A DNA stretch of 64,000 nt, from NCBI RefSeq assembly GCF_009469615.1, contig NZ_SSXX01000001.1, positions 124,001 to 188,000 on the forward strand, in the 5' to 3' direction. Origin of the DNA: Dechloromonas sp. H13. GTDB taxonomy: Bacteria > Pseudomonadota > Gammaproteobacteria > Burkholderiales > Rhodocyclaceae. Each line of letters starts with the position of its first letter. Position 1 is the first letter of the stretch. The position numbers and the translations under genes are program-made. Below the pieces are notes generated by a model. The model made no database searches, had not been told where the DNA came from, and worked only from the letters and a program-made list of their open reading frames with translations. This document shows, one piece after another, positions 1 to 7,606 of the stretch.

Positions 1-741
1 CTGTTTCTCGATCCGGTACCAGCGAAAATGCGGGGTTACAGTTTCCCTTCAGACCACCGCCTGATGGGTGACGGCACTAATCTTTCAAGCGTGTTGTACG
101 CCCTTTGGGGAACGGATACTGCGGCAACTGACTCACCAATCAAGGAGCAGCGCGAAGCGATTCTTCAATTCATCCAGAGCCTACCTGAGCAAGACATCGG
201 CACCTTAGGGTTCCTAAGGGGGCCGCGCGGCGAGGTCATGGTCGAATTGGTGGAGACCTTCGGCGGAGAGAAGCGCCGCTACGACGCGTCACTGCTCTCT
301 GACGGCACCTTGCGCGTCCTCGCAATCGCTGCAGCGATGCTATCGGCGACTGAGGGTAGCCTTGTGGTGATCGAGGAAATCGACAACGGTGTCCATCCGA
401 GTCGTGCACGCCACTTGCTGGAACGGATCCAGGCGATCGCCCAGCGCCGCTCCTTGCGAGTCCTGCTGTCCACCCACAACCCGGCCATGCTGGACGCCTT
501 GCCCGACTCCGCAGTCCCCGACGTGGTGTTCTGCTACCGCGATCCGGGCAATGGCTCTAGCCGCCTCGTGCGTCTAGAGGAAGTGCCTGACTATCCGGAG
601 CTAATTGCTCAAGGGACCCTTGGTCACCTGATGACATCCGGCACTCTGGAGCGTTTCGTCAAGCAAAACCCCGGAGGCAAGGAGCGTAAAAAGCGAGCCC
701 TGGCATGGCTCGAGAAAATGCGTACTGGAGACACCGAATGA
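1..741 (+). CDS. SMC/ABC-like AAA ATPase, 5' end outside window
   Basis: C-terminal 246 residues of a gene whose frame is already open at base 1 (it reads LFLDPVPAKMRGYS upstream of the first ATG at 28), so the start and the Walker A half lie outside the window. Visible ATPase parts are a signature-like LLSDGTLR near residue 104, a Walker B strand LVVIEEIDNGVHP with two acidic residues, and an H-loop STHNPAML. This order is typical of the AAA_15/AAA_21 group of SMC/OLD-like ATPases. Such proteins often act with a nuclease partner in defence or DNA repair. The stop overlaps the ATG of a PIN-like gene (ATGA), so the two are probably made together. The substrate is unknown. Confidence 0.85.
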   Translation: MFLDPVPAKMRGYSFPSDHRLMGDGTNLSSVLYALWGTDTAATDSPIKEQREAILQFIQSLPEQDIGTLGFLRGPRGEVMVELVETFGGEKRRYDASLLSDGTLRVLAIAAAMLSATEGSLVVIEEIDNGVHPSRARHLLERIQAIAQRRSLRVLLSTHNPAMLDALPDSAVPDVVFCYRDPGNGSSRLVRLEEVPDYPELIAQGTLGHLMTSGTLERFVKQNPGGKERKKRALAWLEKMRTGDTE

Positions 742-1226
742 GCGCGATTGTCCTGCTCGACACCTCCGTGTATTTGAATATCCTCGATGTTCCGGGCAAC
801 AACCAAAACCGCGATGACATCTTTGCCGAGTTCGAAATCAGACTGAACCAAGGAGATTATTTCCTACTCCCAATGGCCGCGATATGGGAAACGGGTAATC
901 ACATCGCTGATCTTGGAAATGGTGGACTTCGACTTCAATTTGGGCAGAAACTCGTGGAGGACGTGACTAGGGCAATCAATGGGAGTACCCCATACCGCCC
1001 CACGCATTTCCCTTCCCGCGAGGAGTTTCTCGCGTGGCTTGCCGACTTTCCGTTACATGCCCAGAAGAGCAAGACAGCGAAGAAAGCGCGTGAGGGCGTC
1101 AGCCTGAGCGATCTTTCTATGATAAAGGAGTGGGAACAGTCCAAGGACCGGCATTCAATGTCCCAAGTGCTAATTTGGTCCCTCGACGCTGACCTCGCTG
1201 GTTACGACACTGGCGATAGAACTTGA
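738..1226 (+). CDS. PIN-like nuclease partner of the upstream ATPase
   Basis: A 162-residue protein starting inside the stop of the ATPase gene (ATGA overlap), which argues for translational coupling. An N-terminal strand carries LLDTSVYLNIL with Asp8. A WETGNHI segment follows with Glu51, then SDLSMIKEWE with Asp125 and a late pair Asp150/Asp152 in LDADLAGYD. This acidic pattern fits the PIN fold, whose members cleave RNA or DNA with metal ions. Toxins of the VapC type are about 130 residues; this one is a little longer and is paired with an ATPase instead of a small antitoxin. The PIN call is from motif spacing only. The role as nuclease effector of the ATPase is inferred. Confidence 0.6.
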   Translation: MSAIVLLDTSVYLNILDVPGNNQNRDDIFAEFEIRLNQGDYFLLPMAAIWETGNHIADLGNGGLRLQFGQKLVEDVTRAINGSTPYRPTHFPSREEFLAWLADFPLHAQKSKTAKKAREGVSLSDLSMIKEWEQSKDRHSMSQVLIWSLDADLAGYDTGDRT

Positions 1227-1573
1227 GAAGGCAATAAGCGTACGCAACTTCGGTTTCGTTCGTTTCTATGAAAAACGCCTCTTCGAGGTTCTTGTCCTGC
1301 AACTGCTGGATACTGCTACTGGCATTCAAGAGCTTCGAGTTAAAGGGCCACTTTGGCCGATTACACACGTAGGCTGTCAGGCAAATTTGAGAACTCAGCG
1401 TCCATTCAAAAGGCTGGCCTTACGGCCGGACGAGCGCCCGCTTCTGCCCGACCCCCGCCCCTTGAGTTTCCCCCAGCGCCGCCTATAGTAAGAAAAGTCG
1501 CGCGCAGCATGACCGATGCATCATCACCGGCGCCGCCGGCAGTATGGCCCGCCCATCACGAGAGGAGGATGTC
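1227..1573. other. intergenic, no gene seen; carries operon promoter
   Basis: A 347-base gap between the PIN-like gene and the patatin gene. No reading frame with a ribosome site or a recognisable protein was found on either strand. Its right part has a promoter-like pair (1462-1489) and the patatin ribosome binding site AGAGGAGG at 1561-1568. Confidence 0.6.
1462..1489 (+). promoter_or_regulatory. candidate sigma-70 promoter of the patatin-CHAT-MBL operon
   Basis: TTGAGT at 1462-1467 and TATAGT at 1484-1489 are separated by 16 bases and lie about 85 bases before the patatin start. It is the only good -35/-10 pair I see in the gap, so it is the likely start of the three-gene transcript. Confidence 0.45.
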
Positions 1574-2587
1574 ATGACCATCAACGTCGGCAATTCGGAA
1601 AAGCGTATCGGGATGGCGCTTTCGGGCGGCGGTTTTCGCGCCGCGGCGTTCCATCTCGGCGCCTTCCGCAAGCTGCATCAGTTCGGCCTGTTGTGGAAGC
1701 TCGACCTGCTGACCTGCGTCAGCGGCGGCAGCATCGCCGGGGCTTTCCTGGCCTGCCACTGGGGCGAGGACGACGCGCTCGACAAGCTGGAAAAATACCT
1801 GCGCACCAGTTCGATCGCGGTCTCGTCGGTCATCGGCGGCGTTCTCGATCCCTTCCACAGCCGTCTCGACAAGTTGGCCGCCACCTACGAGCGCGACCTC
1901 TACGGCCAGCGCACGCTCGGTTCGCTGCAGAACGGGCCGCGCCTGTATCTCAATTCGACCAACCTGGCGACCGGCAACATGTTCTTCTTCGTCACCGGCG
2001 GCGGCGCCAGCGGCAAGGCCGAGATGGGGGAATGGGAACTCGGCACCAACGAGGCCGCCGGCTTCCCGCTCAGCCGCGCGGTCGCCGCGTCGTCGGCCTT
2101 CCCGCCGGTGTTCCCGCCGCTCAAGGTCGAGCAGGACCAGTACCCGGCTGCCGGCGTCGATTACGTCACGCTTTCTGACGGCGGCGTCTATGACAACCTC
2201 GGGGTCAACCCCCTATTGCGCAAGCGCAATGCCCTCGACTACCTGATCGTCAGCGACGGCGGCAAGCCGTTCTCGATCGACGAACGGCCCACGGAATCCG
2301 GCACCGCGGTGCTGGTGGCGGCCATCGACATCCTGATGGAGCAGGTCCGCGGCCTGCAGTTCAAGCGGCTGGAACTGAACGCCAGCGCGGGCGGCGCCAA
2401 GCCGGTGTGGTTCTCCATCGACAGCACGATCGGCGAGGAACGCGAGGGCGACGCCGCCTTCGCCTCGGCGATCAGCACCAACCTGACCCGGCTCTCGGCC
2501 CCGGAAATGGCCGTGCTCGGCCGGCACGCCGGCGCCCTGCTGACCCACCGCCTGCAGACCTACGTGCCCGAAATCCTGGGCGCCTGA
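1574..2587 (+). CDS. patatin-like phospholipase
   Basis: A 337-residue patatin-family lipid acyl hydrolase. The oxyanion-hole motif SGGGFRA is at residues 17-23, the nucleophile is probably Ser50 in the CVSGGS elbow, and the Asp of the Ser-Asp dyad is Asp202 in SDGGVYDNLG. The start is fixed by AGAGGAGG five bases before ATG 1574; an earlier ATG at 1544 has no such site. No signal peptide is seen, so it should act in the cytoplasm on the inner leaflet. It is first in an operon with a CHAT protease (25-base gap) and an MBL hydrolase. Patatins are common membrane-damaging effectors in bacterial conflict systems (for example CapV in CBASS), but no nucleotide cyclase is nearby, so any trigger must differ. 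The biochemical family is sure; the defence role is inferred. Confidence 0.9.
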   Translation: MTINVGNSEKRIGMALSGGGFRAAAFHLGAFRKLHQFGLLWKLDLLTCVSGGSIAGAFLACHWGEDDALDKLEKYLRTSSIAVSSVIGGVLDPFHSRLDKLAATYERDLYGQRTLGSLQNGPRLYLNSTNLATGNMFFFVTGGGASGKAEMGEWELGTNEAAGFPLSRAVAASSAFPPVFPPLKVEQDQYPAAGVDYVTLSDGGVYDNLGVNPLLRKRNALDYLIVSDGGKPFSIDERPTESGTAVLVAAIDILMEQVRGLQFKRLELNASAGGAKPVWFSIDSTIGEEREGDAAFASAISTNLTRLSAPEMAVLGRHAGALLTHRLQTYVPEILGA

Positions 2588-2612
2588 CCCACCGCCCGAC
2601 GAGGCCACCGGC

Positions 2613-5600
2613 ATGGACCCATCCCGCGTCGAACCCTTCTCGGACCGTTGGCTCTGGCCGCTGCTGGAGCTTGCCGACGACGACCCGTCCCCCGAGGTCC
2701 GGCTCGCCGCGCTGGCGGCAGCAGCCCACTTTCCGCTCGGCCGCGCGGGCTGGCAAAGGATGATCGGCCCCGGCAGGCAGCTCGTCGCCAACCTCCCGCC
2801 CGGAGCGCCGGTGCGCCGCCAGGCGCTGGCTTTCGCCGCGAGCGTTCCGCTGCTGACAGTACGCGACGAACTGTGCCGGATGGCCGACGACCCGCGCGAA
2901 GCCGACCGCGACGCCATCGCCGCGGCGCTCGAAGCCGCCGGCGATCCATCGCGCATCCCGGCCTTGCTGGTGCGCGCCGAGAACGGCGACCCCGAACTCT
3001 GGCGCCGGCTGGCGCTGGCACCGCTCGAAGAAACCACGCTGATCTCCCGCGAAGTGCTGTGCCACGCCCACCACCTGGATCCCGACGCGAAGTTCTGGCT
3101 GGCGCTGGCCATCGGCCGGCTCGGCGACTTCACCGCGCTCGAAAGCGTATTTTCGCCGGGCGCGCCGGAGCCGACCCTGTTCTGGGGCAGCCCGTGGACC
3201 GCCTATGACCGCATCGCGGCGATTCGCCCGATCCCCGAGCGGCTGCGCGCCATGCTCGAACGCCTGCTCGCCCGTCTTGACGGGCCGGGCGCACCGCGCC
3301 TGGAGCACAACCTCGACCGCGCGCTGCGCCTGACCGTCTGGGCCGCCACCGGGATCGCCGATGCGCAAGGCCTGCCACTGCCGCCACCGCGCCCCTTCGG
3401 TCCGGTGCTCGCTCCCGAACCATTCCGCCGCGACAGGCCAATCGCCCAACTGTTGTACGAGCACCTCACCGCAGCACAGCCCGGGCACGACGACGGCCAG
3501 ATCGCCTGGATGATCGCCGACACACCGACCGAAGAAATGATCCGCGAAACGGTCGCGCTGGCGCCTCAGGCGCCTGAGACGGCCCGCCTGCGCCTGCTCG
3601 ACATCCTCGGCCAGGCTGCCGATGTCCAGGCGGGCTGCGCGCCCACGCCCTACCGCGGCGCCGGCGGTGGTGCCGCGCCACCACTGCGCCATGTCCTCAT
3701 CGACGACCGGACGCGCAGCAGCGCCCGTCCGCCGATCCACCCACCGGCACCGGCGCCGGCAAGCCGTCCGCGCGACATGACGTTCGAGATGCCCGATGTC
3801 GATCTCCTGGCCGCCAACCGTTCGGTGCCGGCCGACGCCTCCGACCTGACGCCACCCGGCGCCCGGACCGGCAGCAGCCCCCCGCCACCGAGCCCGCCGG
3901 CAAGCCACCCGCGCGGCGTCACGATCGACACAACCCACGTCGAATTCCAGACCGCCAGCCGCGGCGCGCCGCCCGTTCAACCGGCGCCGGCCGCCACCGA
4001 CGAGCGCCACGTCCGCGCCACCATTCTTCACGACGGCAAGCAGCGCGACACCTTCGTCGCCGGCGCCGCCAACACCATCCGCTGCTGGATCGGCCTGCCC
4101 GAGGACGACGGCGCGGCGAGTTCCGACGCCGCCATCCCCACCGTCCCCATCCCGCAGAAGGGCCTGGAACTGAGCGTCGAGCTATGCTGGGGCGAGCAGC
4201 GCGCCGCCACCACGCTGCTGCTCCCCGCCTCGCGCAGCGCGCGCAGCGGCGACTGCGACCTGTGCATCGACGTCCCTGCCGACGAACGCTACGTCAGCGC
4301 CGAGATCATGTTCCGCTATCGCGGGCGCAGCTTCGAGGTGGTGCGAGTCGAGGCAGCAGCGCTCGCCCCCGGCGAGCAGGCCGGGCCGCGCGATGCCCTG
4401 CGCGTGCGGACGCAGCTCAGCCGGCGCGAGGTCATTGCTCTCGAAGACGCCCAACAGTGCAATGCGACCCTCGTTTACGGCCAGGCGCCGGTGCCGGGGC
4501 AACCCGCGCCGCCCAAGGGCAGCCTGCGCGTCTTCGACGGTTCCGGTGGGCACGACTACAAGTTCGATTCGCCGGGCCAGGCAATCGAGAACCTCAATGC
4601 TTCGCTCTTCTCGACTGAGAAGTCGTTGGTGCGCCGCCGCGCCGCCACCCCGGACAGCGAAGCGGCGCTCGATGCCACCGACGAGGAAGTCCGGGTTCTC
4701 TTGCGCGACATGGCGCGCTTGGGTACTAATCTGTTCAACCAGCTCAAGCAACAGGGGTTCAGCGACCCCGGCGACCGCATCCAGTTCCTGACCTTCGATC
4801 CCGACGTTGTGCTGCCGCTCGAATTCGTCTACGACCGCGGCTACCCGATCGATGCGGCGCCCCTGTGCGAAGGCTGGGAAAAAGCTCTGGAAGGCGATGC
4901 CGGAGTCTGCCCAAGTTGCGGCAACGCCCCGTTGACGCCCCAGGAACAGGTCTACGCGAAGACCATCTGCCCGCTGGGTTTCTGGTCGCTGCGCAAGGTC
5001 ATCGAGCGCCTCAACCCAGACTGCGCCGCCAATGCCTCGGCCCCTTCGGCCATCCGCCGGAGCCTGCCGCCCATCGACTCGGCCGTCTTCGCCAGCAGCC
5101 ACAAGGTGCCTGAAGACGAGCGCACGGCCACCTGGACGGCAATTGAAAAACTGTTCGCCAAGGCCACCCTCGCCCACGACTGGCCCGAATGGTACTCGGC
5201 GGTGCAAAACCACCCGCGACTCTTGATCGCGCTGCCACATCACGACCACGAAAACGTGGATGACTTTCTTGAAATCGGCGACGAGAACCTGGCTGCAGAT
5301 CTCGCCCGCCTGCGGCGCGGCCAGATAATCCCCGAGTTCATCAACCCCGGGGGCCGCGAGCCGGGACCTGTCCTGCTCCTGCTCGGCTGCCGCACCGGCG
5401 CAAAGTCCGAACTCGGCTACGTCCAGGTCGTTCGCGAATTCCAGAAGCTGAAGACGGCCATCGTCCTCGGCACCCTTGCCCAGATCCTCGGCCGCCACGC
5501 GGCGCCGCTCGCCCGCGAACTGGTCACGCAGCTGGTCGCGGTCGACGACGCCAACGCCGACTTCGGCACCCTGATGCGCCGCGTCCGCCGCCGCATGCTG

Positions 5601-5696
5601 GCGCGCGGCTACCTGCTCGCCCTCTGCCTCGTCGCGCTCGGCGACGCCGAATGGCGGCTGACGCCCGTAGCGCAACCCGTCTCCACGCCGACCTGA
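2613..5696 (+). CDS. HEAT-repeat + CHAT-type cysteine protease
   Basis: A 1027-residue multidomain protein. Residues 1 to about 330 look like degenerate helical (HEAT-like) repeats with recurrent EVRLAALAAAA-type helices. Residues about 350-470 are a Pro/Ala-rich linker. Residues about 470-600 look beta-rich. From about 690 to 1010 is a CHAT-like (caspase/separase clan) domain: His in LPHHDH (876-879) and Cys926 in LLLLGCRTG form the expected His-Cys dyad, about 50 residues apart. Four cysteines (752, 766, 769, 786; spacing C-x13-C-x2-C-x16-C) lie in an insertion just before the catalytic half and may bind zinc. It is flanked in the same operon by patatin and MBL genes, so it is plausibly the activator protease or sensor of the cassette. 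The CHAT call rests on the dyad motifs; the HEAT and beta-domain boundaries are approximate. Confidence 0.75.
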   Translation: MDPSRVEPFSDRWLWPLLELADDDPSPEVRLAALAAAAHFPLGRAGWQRMIGPGRQLVANLPPGAPVRRQALAFAASVPLLTVRDELCRMADDPREADRDAIAAALEAAGDPSRIPALLVRAENGDPELWRRLALAPLEETTLISREVLCHAHHLDPDAKFWLALAIGRLGDFTALESVFSPGAPEPTLFWGSPWTAYDRIAAIRPIPERLRAMLERLLARLDGPGAPRLEHNLDRALRLTVWAATGIADAQGLPLPPPRPFGPVLAPEPFRRDRPIAQLLYEHLTAAQPGHDDGQIAWMIADTPTEEMIRETVALAPQAPETARLRLLDILGQAADVQAGCAPTPYRGAGGGAAPPLRHVLIDDRTRSSARPPIHPPAPAPASRPRDMTFEMPDVDLLAANRSVPADASDLTPPGARTGSSPPPPSPPASHPRGVTIDTTHVEFQTASRGAPPVQPAPAATDERHVRATILHDGKQRDTFVAGAANTIRCWIGLPEDDGAASSDAAIPTVPIPQKGLELSVELCWGEQRAATTLLLPASRSARSGDCDLCIDVPADERYVSAEIMFRYRGRSFEVVRVEAAALAPGEQAGPRDALRVRTQLSRREVIALEDAQQCNATLVYGQAPVPGQPAPPKGSLRVFDGSGGHDYKFDSPGQAIENLNASLFSTEKSLVRRRAATPDSEAALDATDEEVRVLLRDMARLGTNLFNQLKQQGFSDPGDRIQFLTFDPDVVLPLEFVYDRGYPIDAAPLCEGWEKALEGDAGVCPSCGNAPLTPQEQVYAKTICPLGFWSLRKVIERLNPDCAANASAPSAIRRSLPPIDSAVFASSHKVPEDERTATWTAIEKLFAKATLAHDWPEWYSAVQNHPRLLIALPHHDHENVDDFLEIGDENLAADLARLRRGQIIPEFINPGGREPGPVLLLLGCRTGAKSELGYVQVVREFQKLKTAIVLGTLAQILGRHAAPLARELVTQLVAVDDANADFGTLMRRVRRRMLARGYLLALCLVALGDAEWRLTPVAQPVSTPT

Positions 5697-5713
5697 AAGG
5701 ATCGATCGCCGCC

Positions 5714-6901
5714 ATGTTCCGCATCGAGATGCTCCCCGCCGCCCACGGTGACTGCCTGTGGATCGAATACGGCGACGGCCGGGAAGTCCATCGCATCCTG
5801 ATCGACGGCGGCCCGGCCCACGCCTACCCGGCCCTGCGCGAGCGCATCCTGCACCTGCCCGCCGGCGAGCGCCGCTTCGACCTGCTCGTCATCACCCACA
5901 TCGACGCCGACCACATCGAGGGCGTCGTCCGCCTGCTGCTCGACGCCGAAGCCCTCGATTGCCGCTTCGAGCGCATCTGGTTCAACGGCCGCGACCAGCT
6001 CAACGCCGTTCCCGACCCGGCCGGCGAACCCCTCGGCGGCGTCCAGGGCGAGCTGCTCGGCATGCTGATCGCCGACTACGAGCAACGCACCGGCCAGGCG
6101 GTCCACAATCTCGGCTTCGCCGGGGCGCTGGCCGCCATCGACCGCAAGGATGCCGCGCTGCCGGTCGTCGAACTGCCCGGCGCCTGCCGGCTCACCCTGC
6201 TCTCGCCCGACCATGAGCGCCTGCTGGAGCTCAAGGACAACTGGGCCAAGGAGCTCAAGGCGGCCCGGGTGCCCTCGGGCGACATCGCGAAGCTGCGCGA
6301 ACGGCTTGCCGCCAGCCGCAGCCTGCGCCCGCTGGGCGACGTGCTGGGCGCCGACGACGACCTCGACGACAACGCGCCCGACGATGAAACCGATGCCGAT
6401 CTCGCCGACACCCTCGGCGGCGGCACCGGTGAACCCGGCGCCGATGCGCCCTTCGGCGGCGACACCAGCCGCGCCAACGGCAGCAGCATCGCGTTGCTGC
6501 TCGAATACCCGGCAGGCCAGCCGGAAGTGCGCTTCCTGCTCACCGGCGACGCCTGGGCGCCGGTGCTCGAAGCCTCGCTCGACCGCCTGCTGGCGCCCGG
6601 CGCGCGCCTCGCCCTCGACGGTTTCAAGCTGGCCCACCACGGCAGCGTCGCCAACATCAGCGAACCCCTGCTCGCCCGGCTGCAATGCGCCAACTACCTG
6701 ATCTCGACCAACGGTGCGATCTTCCACCACCCGCACCCGCGCTGCGTCGAACTGCTGCTCAAGAGCCACCCCGGCCCCGGCAAGCCGCGCCTGCACTTCA
6801 ACTACCTCACCTCCACCACCGAGGCGTGGAGCCGCAAGGCCGACCAGACCGCCCGCCGCTACCAGGCCTTCCACCCCAAGGGGCTGTCGCTCGGTTTCTG
6901 A
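5714..6901 (+). CDS. ComEC-type metallo-beta-lactamase-fold hydrolase
   Basis: A 395-residue soluble MBL-fold protein. The metal motif THIDADHIEG (His62, Asp64, Asp66, His67) is the HxDxDH variant of ComEC/Rec2-like members, not the classical HxHxDH. Later ligands can be seen in LLTGDA, LAHHGS and the HHPHP segment. There is no signal peptide and no ComEC membrane domain, so it is a stand-alone cytoplasmic enzyme; nuclease or phosphodiesterase activity is typical of this branch. An acidic, low-complexity stretch (about residues 215-240) interrupts the fold. ATG 5714 was chosen because the alternative at 5651 would overlap the CHAT gene by 46 bases. It is the last gene of the operon, followed by a terminator. 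Confidence 0.85.
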   Translation: MFRIEMLPAAHGDCLWIEYGDGREVHRILIDGGPAHAYPALRERILHLPAGERRFDLLVITHIDADHIEGVVRLLLDAEALDCRFERIWFNGRDQLNAVPDPAGEPLGGVQGELLGMLIADYEQRTGQAVHNLGFAGALAAIDRKDAALPVVELPGACRLTLLSPDHERLLELKDNWAKELKAARVPSGDIAKLRERLAASRSLRPLGDVLGADDDLDDNAPDDETDADLADTLGGGTGEPGADAPFGGDTSRANGSSIALLLEYPAGQPEVRFLLTGDAWAPVLEASLDRLLAPGARLALDGFKLAHHGSVANISEPLLARLQCANYLISTNGAIFHHPHPRCVELLLKSHPGPGKPRLHFNYLTSTTEAWSRKADQTARRYQAFHPKGLSLGF

Positions 6902-6983
6902 ACGGCGACCGACGATTTCCTCCGCCCTCCGGCAAATCGGGCGCGGATTTTCGACCGTCAGGCCTTACACTGCCACCCTCTCG

Positions 6984-7013
6984 AAAAACCGCACCGCCCC
7001 GGCCGGTTTTTTT
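6984..7013 (+). terminator. rho-independent terminator after the MBL gene
   Basis: AAAAACCG (6984-6991) pairs with CGGTTTTT (7004-7011), and the T-run continues to 7013. It lies 83 bases after the MBL stop and before the next ribosome site, so the three-gene operon probably ends here. Confidence 0.65.
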
Positions 7014-7035
7014 CACCCGTTTCAAAGGCCAGACC

Positions 7036-7524
7036 ATGCACCCGATCCACGATGTAGACGTCCTTCTCCTGCTCGCCACCGCACTCGCCGCCAAACGGCG
7101 GCCGGCCGCAGCGGTCGACATCGTGGCGGCCATCGATCTGCTTCAAGGCAACATCCCCGGCGAGGACAAATTGAGCGAGGCTTTCTCGCGGCTTGCCGCG
7201 CACGGCCTGCTCCACGCGGCGGACGACGGCTTCGCGCTGACGCCGGCTGCACAGAAAATGATCGAAACCCTGCCGCACAAGGGTGAAACGGCGGAACGCC
7301 TGTTCCGCCTGAAGGACGAACTTTCCGTTTACACGGCCCAAGGCGCACACCCGTCCGTCGACGTCGCGCCGGAATCGCTGCGCGCGGCAATTCTCGCCCA
7401 CCGCGCCGCCGGCCAGGGCAGCGCGAAGAACCTGCTGGTGCCCAAGCCGAAGCCGGCCGCTCCTACGGGGCGCCCCGGCCAGCGCCAGCGCAAACCGCTG
7501 CCGGCCCGCCGCCGCAAGGACTGA
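7036..7524 (+). CDS. unknown small protein upstream of ycaO
   Basis: A 162-residue protein with a helical N-terminal domain of winged-helix character (residues about 5-80: DVLLLLATALAAK ... LAAHGLLHAADDGFALT) and a basic, Pro/Arg/Lys-rich tail (about 135-162) that could bind nucleic acid. ATG 7036 follows AAAGG at 7024-7028 and lies just after the terminator of the preceding operon. It is separated from ycaO by 82 bases that hold a dispersed-repeat copy. I do not recognise a named family; a DNA-binding or regulatory role is only suggested by the shape. Confidence 0.6.
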   Translation: MHPIHDVDVLLLLATALAAKRRPAAAVDIVAAIDLLQGNIPGEDKLSEAFSRLAAHGLLHAADDGFALTPAAQKMIETLPHKGETAERLFRLKDELSVYTAQGAHPSVDVAPESLRAAILAHRAAGQGSAKNLLVPKPKPAAPTGRPGQRQRKPLPARRRKD

Positions 7525-7527
7525 ACG

Positions 7528-7565
7528 GGCAAATTTGCCCATTTTTCGCGGTCGACCGCAACCGG
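7528..7565 (-). repeat. bipartite motif copy A (intergenic, reverse)
   Basis: On the minus strand it reads TGCGGTCGAC (7551-7560), ten bases, then GGGCAAATTTGCCC. The core is flanked by a second palindrome here. It lies between the 7036 gene and ycaO. Confidence 0.8.
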
Positions 7566-7606
7566 CCGTCGCCGCCACCCCGACAAACCTTCAGGCAGGA
7601 CGCCCG

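Noticed and set aside
1353..1577. Short frame in the gap before the patatin gene
   Set aside because: It has no ribosome site, runs into the patatin start in another frame, and has proline-rich shadow composition.
1574..2587. Patatin as CapV of a CBASS system
   Set aside because: No CD-NTase, Cap2 or Cap3 gene is in the window. The partners are a CHAT protease and an MBL enzyme.
5541..5560. CGCGGTCGAC in the CHAT gene as a repeat copy
   Set aside because: The first base differs and there is no GGC plus A-tract at the expected distance. It was not counted.
2472..5675. Long open frames on the minus strand opposite the CHAT gene
   Set aside because: They arise from high GC and the codon pattern of the plus-strand gene. 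They have no ribosome sites and no recognisable domains.
5714..6901. MBL gene as ComEC for DNA uptake
   Set aside because: There are no competence membrane helices or OB domain. Only the MBL part is present and it is cytoplasmic.
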